Of a stretch of 64,000 nucleotides of DNA, positions 8,965 to 18,832 are shown piece after piece. The stretch covers positions 1-64,000 of the forward strand of contig NZ_KZ679055.1 in assembly GCF_003024195.1 (NCBI RefSeq), given 5' to 3'. The translations under genes were made by a program, and so were the position numbers. The notes beneath the pieces were generated by a model. That model was given only the letters and a program-made list of their open reading frames with translations, made no database searches and had not been told where the DNA came from. How positions within the stretch are numbered: position 1 is the stretch's first letter; every line of letters begins with the position of its first letter. Origin of the DNA: Streptomyces dioscori (GTDB lineage: Bacteria; Actinomycetota; Actinomycetes; Streptomycetales; Streptomycetaceae).

Positions 8965-8996
8965 CCGACGTCCGTCCGGTACGGGACGGACGTCGG
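8965..8996 (+). promoter_or_regulatory. Intercistronic hairpin between glpF and glpK
   Basis: A perfect 13-bp stem (8965-8977 with 8984-8996) and six-base loop lie in the 143-base gap between glpF and glpK. With no obvious new promoter beyond it, it could attenuate read-through or stabilise the upstream mRNA segment so that channel and kinase are made in different amounts. Confidence 0.5.
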
Positions 8997-9067
8997 CCGG
9001 AGCCGGAAGCAATACGCCGTAAGCCAGCCCCACACCCACGGAACCCACGGACTTTCAGGAGCACACC

Positions 9068-10615
<1,548 letters not shown>

Positions 10616-10621
10616 TTCGCA

Positions 10622-12247
10622 ATGACCACCCTGCAGAGTGTCCCGGCTCTTGGGACGCACCCGGCCAACGGCTCCGCCGCCTTCCACGCGAAGGCAGTGA
10701 GCCGCGCCGAGACCCGGGAGCAGCTGTCCAGGTCGACATACGACCTCCTGGTGATCGGTGGCGGAATCCTGGGCATCTCCACCGCCTGGCATGCCGCGCA
10801 GTCGGGTCTGCGGGTGGCCCTGGTCGACGCCGGCGACTTCGCCGGCGCGACCTCCTCCGCCTCCTCCAAGCTGCTCCACGGCGGTCTGCGCTATCTGCAG
10901 ACCGGCGCGGTGAAGCTGGTGGCGGAGAACCACTTCGAGCGCCGTGCGGTCTCCCGTCAGGTGGCCCCCCACCTGGCGAACCCGCTCACGTTCTACCTCC
11001 CCGTGTACAAGGGCGGGCCGCACGGCGCGGCGAAGCTGGGCGCGGGTGTCTTCGCGTACTCGGCGCTGTCGGCCTTCGGTGACGGCGTCGGGCACCTGCT
11101 CTCGCCGTCGAAGGCCGCGCAGGACGTTCCCGAGCTGCGTACGGACAACCTGAAGGCCGTGGCCGTGTACGGCGACGACCAGATGAACGACTCCCGGATG
11201 GCCCTGATGACGGTCCGCGCGGCCGTCGAGTCGGGTGCCACCGTGCTCAACCACGCCGCCGTCACCGGCCTGCGCTTCACCCGGGGACGGGTGACCGGCG
11301 CCGAACTGAAGGACACGCTCTCCGGTGACGAGTTCGGCGTGTCGGCGCGCCTGGTGCTGAACGCGACCGGGCCCTGGGTGGACCACCTGCGCAAGATGGA
11401 GGACGAGAACGCGGCGCCCTCCATCCGCCTCTCCAAGGGCGCGCACCTGGTCCTCAAGCGCACCTCCCCCTGGAAGGCCGCGCTGGCCACGCCGATCGAC
11501 AAGTACCGCATCACCTTCGCCCTCCCCTGGGAGGACATGCTGCTGCTCGGCACGACCGACGAGGAGTACGAGGGCGACCCCGCGGACGTCTCGGTCACCG
11601 AGAAGGACATCTCACAGATCCTCGACGAGGCCGCGTTCTCGATCCGCGACAAGCAGCTGACCCGCGACCTGATCACGTACTCCTTCGCGGGACTGCGCGT
11701 CCTGCCCGGCGGCCCCGGCGACACGTCCAAGGCCAAGCGGGAGACCGTCGTCACCGAGGGCCGGGGCGGCATGCTGTCCGTCGCGGGCGGCAAGTGGACG
11801 ACGTTCCGGCACATCGGCCGGACCGTCATGAAGCAGCTGGAGACGCTGCCGGGCCGGCCGCTCGGCGAGGACTTCGAGCCGGTCTCCGCGCTGCCGAAGA
11901 AGCTGCCGCTGCCGGGTGTCGCCAATCCGCGCGCGGTCGCGCACCGGCTCCTCGTCGACACCCCCGCGGCCGGTCCGCGGATGGGCGCCGACACGGCCAA
12001 GCACCTCGCGACGCACTACGGCTCGCTGGCCTTCGACATCGCGCGCCTCGCCGAGGACAACCCGGAGCTGGCGGGGCGTGTGCACGAGGACGCGCCCGAG
12101 ATCTGGGCGCAGGTCGTGTACGCGCGCGACAACGAGTGGGCGGAGACGGCGGACGACGTCCTGCGGCGCCGCACGACCCTCACGATCCGCGGCCTGGCGG
12201 ATGACGAGATACGGGGCAAGGTCCAGAACTTGCTCGACAACAAGTAG
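10622..12247 (+). CDS. glpD: Glycerol-3-phosphate dehydrogenase, FAD-dependent (aerobic)
   Basis: Oxidises glycerol-3-phosphate to dihydroxyacetone phosphate, passing electrons to the quinone pool; peripheral membrane enzyme. 541 residues. FAD dinucleotide fold at LLVIGGGILGISTAWHAA (about residues 41-58) and the GlpD signatures SSKLLHGGLRYLQTG and GGKWTTFRHIGR are intact. ATG at 10622 lies six bases after the glpK stop, so the two are probably translated from one transcript. Followed by a strong terminator at 12267-12304. Confidence 0.97.
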   Translation: MTTLQSVPALGTHPANGSAAFHAKAVSRAETREQLSRSTYDLLVIGGGILGISTAWHAAQSGLRVALVDAGDFAGATSSASSKLLHGGLRYLQTGAVKLVAENHFERRAVSRQVAPHLANPLTFYLPVYKGGPHGAAKLGAGVFAYSALSAFGDGVGHLLSPSKAAQDVPELRTDNLKAVAVYGDDQMNDSRMALMTVRAAVESGATVLNHAAVTGLRFTRGRVTGAELKDTLSGDEFGVSARLVLNATGPWVDHLRKMEDENAAPSIRLSKGAHLVLKRTSPWKAALATPIDKYRITFALPWEDMLLLGTTDEEYEGDPADVSVTEKDISQILDEAAFSIRDKQLTRDLITYSFAGLRVLPGGPGDTSKAKRETVVTEGRGGMLSVAGGKWTTFRHIGRTVMKQLETLPGRPLGEDFEPVSALPKKLPLPGVANPRAVAHRLLVDTPAAGPRMGADTAKHLATHYGSLAFDIARLAEDNPELAGRVHEDAPEIWAQVVYARDNEWAETADDVLRRRTTLTIRGLADDEIRGKVQNLLDNK

Positions 12248-12266
12248 GCACTTGGGGCCCGCCCCC

Positions 12267-12304
12267 ACGGGGCCGCACCCGCCGGTGAGCGGGTGCGGCC
12301 CCGT
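12267..12304 (+). terminator. glpFKD operon terminator
   Basis: Perfect 16-bp GC stem (12267-12282 with 12289-12304) and six-base loop, 20 bases after the glpD stop. It stands in the convergent gap between glpD and mtnK. Confidence 0.85.
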
Positions 12305-12315
12305 CGTGGCCGGTC

Positions 12316-12487
12316 GCGCAGTTCCCCGCGCCCCTGAAAGAGCGGGGCTGGGCGCCGCGTTCCCTGCGCGGCTCAAAGCCGAAAGATTGCGCCGTTCCCC
12401 GCGCCCCTGAGTGGGACGGGGCGCAGCCCTCCCGCCCCTGGGTGGGACGGGGCGCAGCCCCTCCCCGAGGGGCGCGGGGAACTGCGC
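12316..12487. repeat. Three GTTCCCCGCGCCCCT palindrome arms
   Basis: Arms at 12316-12335 and 12390-12409 (plus) and 12468-12487 (inverted), with degenerate partial copies between them. Same consensus as the clusters at 2974 and 20243, again in a convergent 3' gap (glpD/mtnK). Confidence 0.8.
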
Positions 12488-12513
12488 GGCCCACCCCCAC
12501 CGGGCCCGCACGT

Positions 12514-13725
12514 TCAGGGGACGAGGCACTCGGTCGTGCTGTCGCCGTTCTCGGTGTTCTCGGTGTTCTGGATGCCTTCGATGTCCTCGGGGCTGTGCAG
12601 TTCCGCCCTGCGGAGGATGAGTTCGCGTCCGAGCAGGAGTGTGGCGCGGGAGGCGGGGACCGGGTCGGGCAGGGTCGTCAGGTCGGTGAGGTGGGCGAAG
12701 CCGATGATCCGGCGGACGATCTCGGTGCCCGCGAAGCCGACCGCGTCGGTCCACACGCGGCGCAGGAAACGGTCGAGGTAGGCGTCGTCGAAGAAGGTGT
12801 CGACGCGGGTCGGCCACAGGCGGCGGAACTCGGACTCGAACCCCTCCCAGGAGAGGCGGAGTTGGGCCGCGTGGTCGGTGACGGTACCGAGGGCGCGCGC
12901 CCGGGCAGTGGCGACGAGGACGTTGGCCCAGTACAGGCCGATGTCGTAGCCGATCGGGCCGACGAAGGAGAATTCGGGGTCGAAGACGCGGATCACAGGG
13001 GTGCCGTCGCGTTCGCCGACCATGACGCTGCCGGTGTGCAGGTCGCCGTGGAGCAGGGCCTGCGCGGACGTCATGAAGGTGTGGCGCAGCTCGGCGACCT
13101 CGGTGCGCAGCCGGGTGTCGGCGCGGAACTCGGCGGCCAGGTCGTCGAGTTCGGGATGCCAGTGGTTGTGCTCGTGCTCGATGTAGGGCTCGGAGAGGAC
13201 GACGTCCTCGGTGATCCTGCACAGCTCGGGGCTGACGGAGGCGGCGATCAGGGCCTTGCGCTCGGCGGACGGCATGCCGAAGTCACTGGTGGCGAAGGTG
13301 AGTTGCGCGACGAACTCGCCGATCCTGCGTGAGGTGTCCGGGCCGTAGGAGGCGCCCGCGTTGAGGACCGTGCGCAGCACCTCCAGGTCGGACATGTCCT
13401 CCATGACGAGGGCGTAGTGGCCGGGGTCGTAGCCGTGGATCGCCGGGATCTTGTCCGGGGCGACCCTGGCGACCTGTTCGTAGGCGCGGGCCTCCGCGTC
13501 GGCACGTTCGGGGCTCATCGGCCAGGAGGGGCCCGCGACCCGGACCCAGGGCAGGGCCTGCTTGACGGCGAGGCCGCGGGTGCCGGCGCCGTTCGCGGCG
13601 AGGAACACGCGGTTCATGTTGCCGTCGGAGACCTCGCGGACGTGGATGTCCTCCAGGTCGTCCCAGTGGCCGCGCTCACGCAGGTACGCGGGCACGTCCT
13701 CGGTCTCCAGGATGCGGTAGCCCAT
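12514..13725 (-). CDS. mtnK: 5-methylthioribose kinase
   Basis: Phosphorylates 5-methylthioribose to methylthioribose-1-phosphate, feeding MtnA. 403 residues, protein-kinase-like (APH) fold. The catalytic loop HGDLHTGSVMV begins at about residue 226 and FDPEFSFVGPIGYDIGLYW supplies the metal-binding Asp; both are typical of MtnK rather than of aminoglycoside or choline kinases. ATG at 13725 has GGGAG about 12 bases upstream. It is the last gene of a minus-strand operon with a CUT2 sugar importer (binding protein, ATPase, permease), which suggests that methylthioribose is imported and phosphorylated. The tail contains a low-complexity EDIEGIQNTENTENGDSTTE. Confidence 0.93.
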   Translation of the reverse strand: MGYRILETEDVPAYLRERGHWDDLEDIHVREVSDGNMNRVFLAANGAGTRGLAVKQALPWVRVAGPSWPMSPERADAEARAYEQVARVAPDKIPAIHGYDPGHYALVMEDMSDLEVLRTVLNAGASYGPDTSRRIGEFVAQLTFATSDFGMPSAERKALIAASVSPELCRITEDVVLSEPYIEHEHNHWHPELDDLAAEFRADTRLRTEVAELRHTFMTSAQALLHGDLHTGSVMVGERDGTPVIRVFDPEFSFVGPIGYDIGLYWANVLVATARARALGTVTDHAAQLRLSWEGFESEFRRLWPTRVDTFFDDAYLDRFLRRVWTDAVGFAGTEIVRRIIGFAHLTDLTTLPDPVPASRATLLLGRELILRRAELHSPEDIEGIQNTENTENGDSTTECLVP

Positions 13726-13742
13726 GAGAACTGTGAACTCCC

Positions 13743-14789
13743 TTATGCGGTACGGCGCTTGGACAGGGTGAAGCTGAAGATCAGGGCGAGGATGAGGACC
13801 GCGCCCTCGACGACGTCCTGCGTGTAGTACGGCAGGCCCTTGATGGTCAGGCCGGTCGTGATGATGCCGATCAGGACGGCGCCCAGGGCGGTGCCCCAGA
13901 CGTTCGGGCGGCCCCGGCCGAGGACGGAGGTGCCGACCAGGGCGACCGCCACCGCCTCAAGGAGCTGGGAGGTGCCCGCCGAGACGTCTCCCTGGCCGAT
14001 GCGGGAGGCCAGGATGAGGCCGCCGATCGAGGCGAGGACGCCGGACAGGACGTACGCCAGGGCCCGGTAGGCGCCGACGCGGATGCCGGCCAGCCGGGAG
14101 GCCTCCGGGTTCGCGCCGATCGCGTACAGGACGCGGCCCCAGCGGGTGCGGGCGAGGAACACCCAGGCCACGACCGTGAGCGCGCCGAAGATCAGCACCG
14201 AGACGGGGACGCCGAGGACCGTGCCGCGGTCGATGCGCAGGAAGCCCTCGGTGAACTTCCCCGGGGCGGTGGATCCGTCGGCCTGGGTCATGCCGGGAGT
14301 GATGGACTGGCCGTCGACCAGGACGAGTTTGGTGCCCTGGATCACGAACATGGTGCCGAGGGTGGCCAGCATGTCGGGGATCTTGAGGACCACGATCAGC
14401 AGGGCGTTGAGCAGTCCGGCCAGCGCGCCCGCCGCGATCACGGCGAGGATCGCCACGAGACCGACCTGGTTGTACGAGACCATCGTCTTGGCGGCGACCG
14501 TGACGCCGAGCCCCGCGACGGCGCCGACGGACATGTCGATGCCGCCCACCGCCATGGTGAGGGTGACGCCCAGGCCGAGGATCGCGGCGACGGACACGTA
14601 CCGGAGGGTGTCCAGGAGCGTCGCGGAGTCGCGGAAGGACGGCTCGCTGAGCGCGAAGTACGCGAAGAGCGTGACGGTGACGAAGATGAAGCCGTACTTG
14701 ATGACGGCGCTCTGGATCCGCAGGGCCGGGGAGGTCGCGGGCACCAGGGCCGCCTTGGTCGGCACCTCGGTGCTCTGGGTGGTGGTCAT
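13743..14789 (-). CDS. CUT2-family ABC importer permease (probable methylthioribose)
   Basis: Inner-membrane permease of 348 residues, RbsC/BPD_transp_2 family, with about ten hydrophobic segments and the family stretch LTMAVGGIDMSVGAVAGLG. It stands 17 bases upstream of mtnK and downstream of its ATPase. I took ATG at 14789, where the protein begins MTTTQSTEVPTKAAL and a GGGGAAG motif precedes; the ORF continues upstream only as translated 12-base repeats. One gene presumably forms a homodimeric pore. Ligand assignment (methylthioribose) rests on linkage to mtnK and divergence from mtnDCB, not on residues. Confidence 0.85.
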   Translation of the reverse strand: MTTTQSTEVPTKAALVPATSPALRIQSAVIKYGFIFVTVTLFAYFALSEPSFRDSATLLDTLRYVSVAAILGLGVTLTMAVGGIDMSVGAVAGLGVTVAAKTMVSYNQVGLVAILAVIAAGALAGLLNALLIVVLKIPDMLATLGTMFVIQGTKLVLVDGQSITPGMTQADGSTAPGKFTEGFLRIDRGTVLGVPVSVLIFGALTVVAWVFLARTRWGRVLYAIGANPEASRLAGIRVGAYRALAYVLSGVLASIGGLILASRIGQGDVSAGTSQLLEAVAVALVGTSVLGRGRPNVWGTALGAVLIGIITTGLTIKGLPYYTQDVVEGAVLILALIFSFTLSKRRTA

Positions 14790-14817
14790 GGCGCGCTTCC
14801 CCGAACTTCCCGGTGTG

Positions 14818-14913
14818 ACTTGGTGTATGGCTTCGTGCGTGGCCTTGTACGTGACTTCGTGTGCGGCTTCGTGTGCGGTTTCGTGTGCGGCTTCGTGTGC
14901 GGCTTCCCGGTGG
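14818..14913. repeat. Eight degenerate 12-bp tandem units
   Basis: Period-12 array with core unit GCTTCGTGTGCG; four nearly identical copies lie at 14854-14901, with diverged units on both sides. It fills the space between the ATPase stop and the permease start, and would translate in one frame as EAAHEAAHETAH-type repeats, but no gene uses it. It may be a recent slippage expansion inside the transporter mRNA. Confidence 0.8.
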
Positions 14914-14919
14914 CCGGCA

Positions 14920-16509
14920 TCAGACCGACGCCGAGATGGTCCGGATGACGCGGTCGCGCTCCGCGTCCTCGCCGTACGCGTCGAGGTGGATCTCTCCCGC
15001 GGCGAGGACGACGACCCGGTCGGCGACCTCCAGGACCTCGTCCACGTCGGCGGACAGGACGAGGACGGCGGCTCCTTCGGCGGCCAGGGCGCGGGCGCGG
15101 CGGCCGATGTCTCGGCGGGCACCGATGTCCACGCCTCGGAACGGCTCGTCCAGGATGAGGACACGGGGTTTCTCGGCGAGCCAGCGGCCGACGACGACCT
15201 TCTGCTGGTTGCCGCCGGACAGTTCCTCCACCGTGCTGTGTTCGTCGCGGGCGACGACGCCGAGCTGTTCGATGGTGCCGCGGCCGAGGGCGTTCTCCCT
15301 GCGCCGGTTCACGAGCCCGGCCGTGGAGAGGGCTCGGAGGAACGGCAGGGAGACGTTCTGGGCCAGGGACCAGCCGGGGACCAGGGCGTCGGCGTGCCGG
15401 TCCTCGGGGACGAGGTGTACTCCTCGGCGGATCGCGTCGGCGGGGCGGCGGGGCGTGTAGGGCCTGCCGTCCAGTTCGACCGTTCCGGTCGCGAACGGCT
15501 CGGCGCCGAAGAGGCCGCGGGCCAGTTCGGTCTTGCCCGCGCCCAGCAGACCGACCACGCCCGTGACTTCGCCCGCCCTGAGGTCGAGGTCCTGAGGGGT
15601 GCGGCCGGGGAGCAGCGGTACGCCTTTGAGTGAGACGGCGGTCTCACCGGAACCGGAACCCGAACCCGAGAGCGGGCTCTGTTTGGCGTCCGTGGGGCGG
15701 GCCGTCTGCGCGCCCTGGGCCTGGGCGAGCATGGCGCGCAGGGCGCGGTCCCAGTCGAAGGGCTTGGACTGGTCCTCGGTGAGACGGCCGTCCCGCAGGA
15801 CGACCAGCCGGTCGGCGAGTGCGTCGATCTCACCGAGGCGGTGGGAGACGTACAGGACGGCGATGCCGTCGCCTCGCATCCGCTCGACGAGTGCGAACAG
15901 GCGCTCGGCCTCGGCGGCGGAGAGCGCGGAGGTCGGCTCGTCGAGGACGAGGAGCCGGGGGCTGGTCGCGAGGGCGCGGGCCAGGATGAGCAACTGCCGG
16001 TCCGAGATGCCGAGTTCGGTGACGTCCCGCTTGAGGACCTGGTCGCTCCAGCCGAGGTCGAGCGCCGACTGGATCTCCCGGGCGCGGGCCAGCAGCCTGC
16101 GCCCGTCGAGGAACGGGTTGCCGCGGCGCTGGGCCAGTTCCTCGAAGACGAGGTTCTCGGCGACGGTGAGGCCGGGGACGATGCCCTCGCCGATCCGCTG
16201 GTGCACCGTCTGGATGCCCAGCTGGCGGGCGGCGAGCGGGGACCGGAGCGCGGCGGGCCCGCCGTTCACCTCGACCTGCCCGCTGTGGTCGGTGTGCACC
16301 CCGGAGAGGATCTTGATAAGGGTGGACTTGCCCGCGCCGTTGGCGCCGAGGAGCGCGACGACACTGCCGGGCGCGATGTCCAGCGAGACGGACTCCAGAA
16401 CCGTCTTCCCGCCGAAGGCCATACCGACGCCGCGCAGACTCACCGCGGCGGGCGCGGTGGCCGGGACGGGCGCGGCGGGCCCACGGGTGCCGGTGTCAGT
16501 GGGCGACAT
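14920..16509 (-). CDS. CUT2-family sugar ABC transporter ATPase, duplicated domain
   Basis: Cytoplasmic ATPase of 529 residues with two ABC domains, RbsA-like. Domain 1: Walker A GANGAGKST, a weak signature LGISDRQLLILARAL, Walker B LLVLDEPTSAL. Domain 2: GLLGAGKTE, signature ELSGGNQQKVVVGRWL, Walker B VLILDEPFRGVD. The start overlaps the stop of the binding-protein gene by 14 bases, so they are translationally coupled. It powers the mtnK-linked importer. The first 20 residues are an Ala/Pro-rich extension. The domain-1 signature is less canonical than domain 2, the opposite of many RbsA proteins, where domain 2 is degenerate. Confidence 0.92.
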   Translation of the reverse strand: MSPTDTGTRGPAAPVPATAPAAVSLRGVGMAFGGKTVLESVSLDIAPGSVVALLGANGAGKSTLIKILSGVHTDHSGQVEVNGGPAALRSPLAARQLGIQTVHQRIGEGIVPGLTVAENLVFEELAQRRGNPFLDGRRLLARAREIQSALDLGWSDQVLKRDVTELGISDRQLLILARALATSPRLLVLDEPTSALSAAEAERLFALVERMRGDGIAVLYVSHRLGEIDALADRLVVLRDGRLTEDQSKPFDWDRALRAMLAQAQGAQTARPTDAKQSPLSGSGSGSGETAVSLKGVPLLPGRTPQDLDLRAGEVTGVVGLLGAGKTELARGLFGAEPFATGTVELDGRPYTPRRPADAIRRGVHLVPEDRHADALVPGWSLAQNVSLPFLRALSTAGLVNRRRENALGRGTIEQLGVVARDEHSTVEELSGGNQQKVVVGRWLAEKPRVLILDEPFRGVDIGARRDIGRRARALAAEGAAVLVLSADVDEVLEVADRVVVLAAGEIHLDAYGEDAERDRVIRTISASV

Positions 16510-17629
16510 TGGGGATCCAGTCGGCCGTGCTGACCTTGGCGAGGTCCAGCGCGGGCAGCGCCTCGCGCAGCTGGTCCATGTTCTTGATGTTCTTGCTCGT
16601 CAGGAAGTCCTGGGTGATCGCGACGGCCGGGAACTCGACCGAGGTCTTGTTGAGCTGTCCGGCCAGTTCCAGGGCCGCGGTCCGCACGACGGCGGCGCCG
16701 ACCGCCGAGGGGTCCGTGCCCGCGGTGGCCACCCAGGGGCTGTCCTTGGCGGTCATGTTCTGGATGTCGGCGTTGGAGACGTCCGCGCCGAAGACCTTCA
16801 CCTTGCCCTGGAGCTTCTTGTTCTGGACGGCGAGGACGGTGCCCTTGGCGAGTTCGTCGTAGGGGGCGAAGACGCCCGCCACGTCCGAGTGCTGAGTGAG
16901 CGCGGCGCTGACCAGGGGCACGTTGTCGGTGGCCGTGGAGTCGGTGACCTTGCCGACCTTGAAGGCCTGCTTCCAGCCGTTGGCGTCGGCCGTCTTCTTC
17001 CAGACGCTGTCGCGCTTGTCGAGGGCCGCGTACCCGGCGACGTTGACGTAGCCGACCTTGGCGTCCTTGCCGAGTTCACCGGCCATCACGTCGAGGACGG
17101 CCTGGGCCATGCTGGCGTCGTCCTGCTTGGTGCTGACGACCGACTTGTTCGTGGTCTCCACGTCGTAGACGACGACCTTGATGCCCTTCTTCACCGCCTT
17201 GTCGATCTCCGGCTGGATCGTGGCGGGGAAGCCGTGGTCGACGATGATCGTCTTCGCCCCGGAGTTGATGGCCGAGGAGAGGTCGGTGGCCTGCTTGGCG
17301 TTGTCCGCCTGGGCGTCGTACACCGTGAGGTCGATGCCGAGGGCTTTCGCCTGGGCCTTGGCGCCGTTGCCCCACTGCTCGAAGTAGTCACCGGCGCCGC
17401 TCTGCCGGACCAGCGCAACCTTGACCTTGCCCTCGCTGAACGGCGCGGGCTTCTTCCCGGTGGCGGTCGCGGCCGGGGCGGCGCTGTCGCCGGCCTTCTC
17501 CGAGGCGTCCGACGACTGCGAGCAGCCGGCGAGGAGGAGGGCGGAGGCGGAGGCCATCGACAGCGCGGCGAAGGGCAGACGCGTCCGGGCGAGAGGCGTA
17601 CGGGGCAGGCGGGTACGGGTACGGGGCAT
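16496..17629 (-). CDS. Sugar-binding lipoprotein of the mtnK-linked importer
   Basis: Periplasmic-binding-protein type 1 (RbsB/Peripla_BP_4-like) lipoprotein, 377 residues, tethered outside the membrane. The n-region MPRTRTRLPRTPLARTR is strongly basic, followed by a hydrophobic core and lipobox LLAGC with Cys36. The body has the sugar-binding pattern KVALVRQSGAGDYFEQWGNG and TIIVDHGFPATIQPEIDKAV. First gene of the importer-mtnK operon. Its upstream region encodes a Cys-ending leader peptide (17739-17810). The likely ligand is methylthioribose or a related pentose; the link is genomic context only. The n-region resembles that of the nucleoside-binding lipoprotein at 21930. Confidence 0.9.
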   Translation of the reverse strand: MPRTRTRLPRTPLARTRLPFAALSMASASALLLAGCSQSSDASEKAGDSAAPAATATGKKPAPFSEGKVKVALVRQSGAGDYFEQWGNGAKAQAKALGIDLTVYDAQADNAKQATDLSSAINSGAKTIIVDHGFPATIQPEIDKAVKKGIKVVVYDVETTNKSVVSTKQDDASMAQAVLDVMAGELGKDAKVGYVNVAGYAALDKRDSVWKKTADANGWKQAFKVGKVTDSTATDNVPLVSAALTQHSDVAGVFAPYDELAKGTVLAVQNKKLQGKVKVFGADVSNADIQNMTAKDSPWVATAGTDPSAVGAAVVRTAALELAGQLNKTSVEFPAVAITQDFLTSKNIKNMDQLREALPALDLAKVSTADWIPNVAH

Positions 17630-17738
17630 GACGGCTCCAGGGGCGGTGCGCGGAAGAGGAGAAGAGGGCGTGCGGCGTGCGGGGGTGCCGGTCCGGAGCG
17701 CCGGGCGGGGGCCTGTTCAGGCCATGGCCGCGGGCGGG

Positions 17739-17810
17739 TCAGCGACAGCGGGCTGTGGTCGACCGGAGCAAGTCCACGTACAGCCGCCGCACGAGCAGCA
17801 GCGTCTTCAT
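17739..17810 (-). CDS. Putative Cys-ending attenuator leader peptide upstream of the methylthioribose importer
   Basis: A 23-codon ORF beginning MKTLLLV and ending RRLYVDLLRSTTARCR. It matches the R-R-x-[HY]-V-D-L-x-R-x-x-x-A-x-C-R pattern of the actinobacterial leader peptides placed before sulfur genes (established family; related short ORFs act as cysteine-responsive attenuators in mycobacteria). It lies 109 bases before the binding-protein start on the same strand. A TTGACG/CATGAT promoter with 18-base spacing puts the transcript start at or next to the ATG, so the mRNA is probably leaderless. A small GGCCT-gttc-AGGCC hairpin (17710-17723) follows. Stalling at the Cys codon could regulate importer and mtnK expression. 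Confidence 0.7.
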   Translation of the reverse strand: MKTLLLVRRLYVDLLRSTTARCR

Positions 17811-17816
17811 ACGCAG

Positions 17817-17846
17817 ATCATGAGAACGTTTCCAGCCAGCCGTCAA
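17817..17846 (-). promoter_or_regulatory. Promoter of the leader peptide and methylthioribose importer operon
   Basis: On the minus strand: -35 TTGACG (complement of 17841-17846), 18-base spacer, -10 CATGAT (complement of 17817-17822). Only six bases separate the -10 from the leader ATG at 17810, which predicts a leaderless transcript. The surrounding 17815-17890 stretch is AT-rich relative to the window. Confidence 0.6.
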
Positions 17847-17950
17847 AGTTTTAAGAACGCATTCTCAGTGGTTGAGACAACAACTTCGTCACACTCGGCC
17901 GACCGCCGGTCGGGAGTTACGATCTCGGGACCGGCACCCGACCCGGGACA

Positions 17951-18022
17951 GTGAGGTCTCCGATGACGACACCCTGCGCGACAGCGACACACCGCTGTAC
18001 CGGCGCGGTGTGTCGCGGCTGA
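17951..18022 (+). other. Possible short regulatory ORF upstream of mtnDCB
   Basis: A 23-codon GTG-started ORF ending TTPCATATHRCTGAVCRG with three Cys codons, following TACGAT (17918-17923, a possible -10) and a GGGA motif. It does not match the classic leader-peptide motif, but its position mirrors the leader on the other strand. Downstream are two GGTTCGGTCC repeats (18108-18127), a GGTGTCC/GGACACC hairpin (18155-18180) and three exact CACCGCCCCT copies (18181-18210) before mtnD. The whole 600-base divergent region is otherwise non-coding. Confidence 0.3.
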
Positions 18023-18232
18023 TCACGGGTCCGGATCCCGACGTCGAGATCCCCGTTCGAGCCGCCGCCCGCCGCGCGGCCCGAGCCGCCCGCGACCGGA
18101 CTGGATTGGTTCGGTCCGGTTCGGTCCGGCCCGGTTCGGTTCGGCTGCCTGTCCGGTGTCCGGACGGCCGGACGGACACCCACCGCCCCTCACCGCCCCT
18201 CACCGCCCCTTCCCACTCCTGGAGTTGCTCTC

Positions 18233-18832
18233 ATGACCCTGCTGACCACGTGGCCCGAGTCCGGACCCGAGACGACGGTGCGCCGCACCTCCGAGCCCGC
18301 CGAGATCGCCGCCGCGCTCGCTCCGCTCGGGGTGCGCTACGAGCAGTGGCCGGTCCGCGAGGACGTTCCCGCGGACGCCGACACCGAGACCGTCTTCGCC
18401 GCGTACGGCCGGGAGATCGACAAGCTGAACGCCGAGGAGGGCTTCACCACGGTCGACGTCCTCGGGCTGCACCCGAGCGACGACCCGGAGTTCCCGGCGA
18501 AGGCGAAGGCCGCGCGGGAGAAGTTCCTCCAGGAGCACACGCACGACGACGATGACGAGGTCCGGTTCTTCGTCGCGGGCTCCGGGATCTTCTATCTGCA
18601 CGTGAACGGCGAGGTGCACGCCGTGTTCTGCGAGAAGGGCGACCTGCTGGGCGTGCCGCGTGGTACGACGCACTGGTTCGACATGGGGACCTCGCCCGCG
18701 TTCACCGCGATCCGCTTCTTCCACGAGGAGGACGGCTGGATCGGCAGCTTCACCGGGTCCACCATCGCCGGCCGCTTCCCCGACTACGACACCATCGCGG
18801 CGGGGTACGAGCAGGACCGGGCCGCGGCGTGA
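18233..18832 (+). CDS. mtnD: Acireductone dioxygenase
   Basis: Cleaves 1,2-dihydroxy-3-keto-5-methylthiopentene to formate and 4-methylthio-2-oxobutanoate (Fe form), the last step before transamination to methionine. 199 residues, cupin fold. Metal ligands are visible: His102 and His104 in HTHDDDDEVR with Glu109, and His147 in TTHWFDMG. ATG at 18233 follows CTGGAG. First gene of mtnD-mtnC-mtnB, with GTGA overlap to mtnC, and divergent from the methylthioribose importer operon. The iron or nickel preference cannot be told from sequence. Confidence 0.95.
   Translation: MTLLTTWPESGPETTVRRTSEPAEIAAALAPLGVRYEQWPVREDVPADADTETVFAAYGREIDKLNAEEGFTTVDVLGLHPSDDPEFPAKAKAAREKFLQEHTHDDDDEVRFFVAGSGIFYLHVNGEVHAVFCEKGDLLGVPRGTTHWFDMGTSPAFTAIRFFHEEDGWIGSFTGSTIAGRFPDYDTIAAGYEQDRAAA

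Noticed and set aside
14790..15164. N-terminal extension of the mtnK-linked permease
   Set aside because: The extra codons translate the 12-bp tandem array and the end of the ATPase gene in another frame.
17630..18232. SAM riboswitch upstream of the mtn genes
   Set aside because: I looked for SAM-I/SAM-IV-like conserved elements on both strands and found none; the leader-peptide model fits better.
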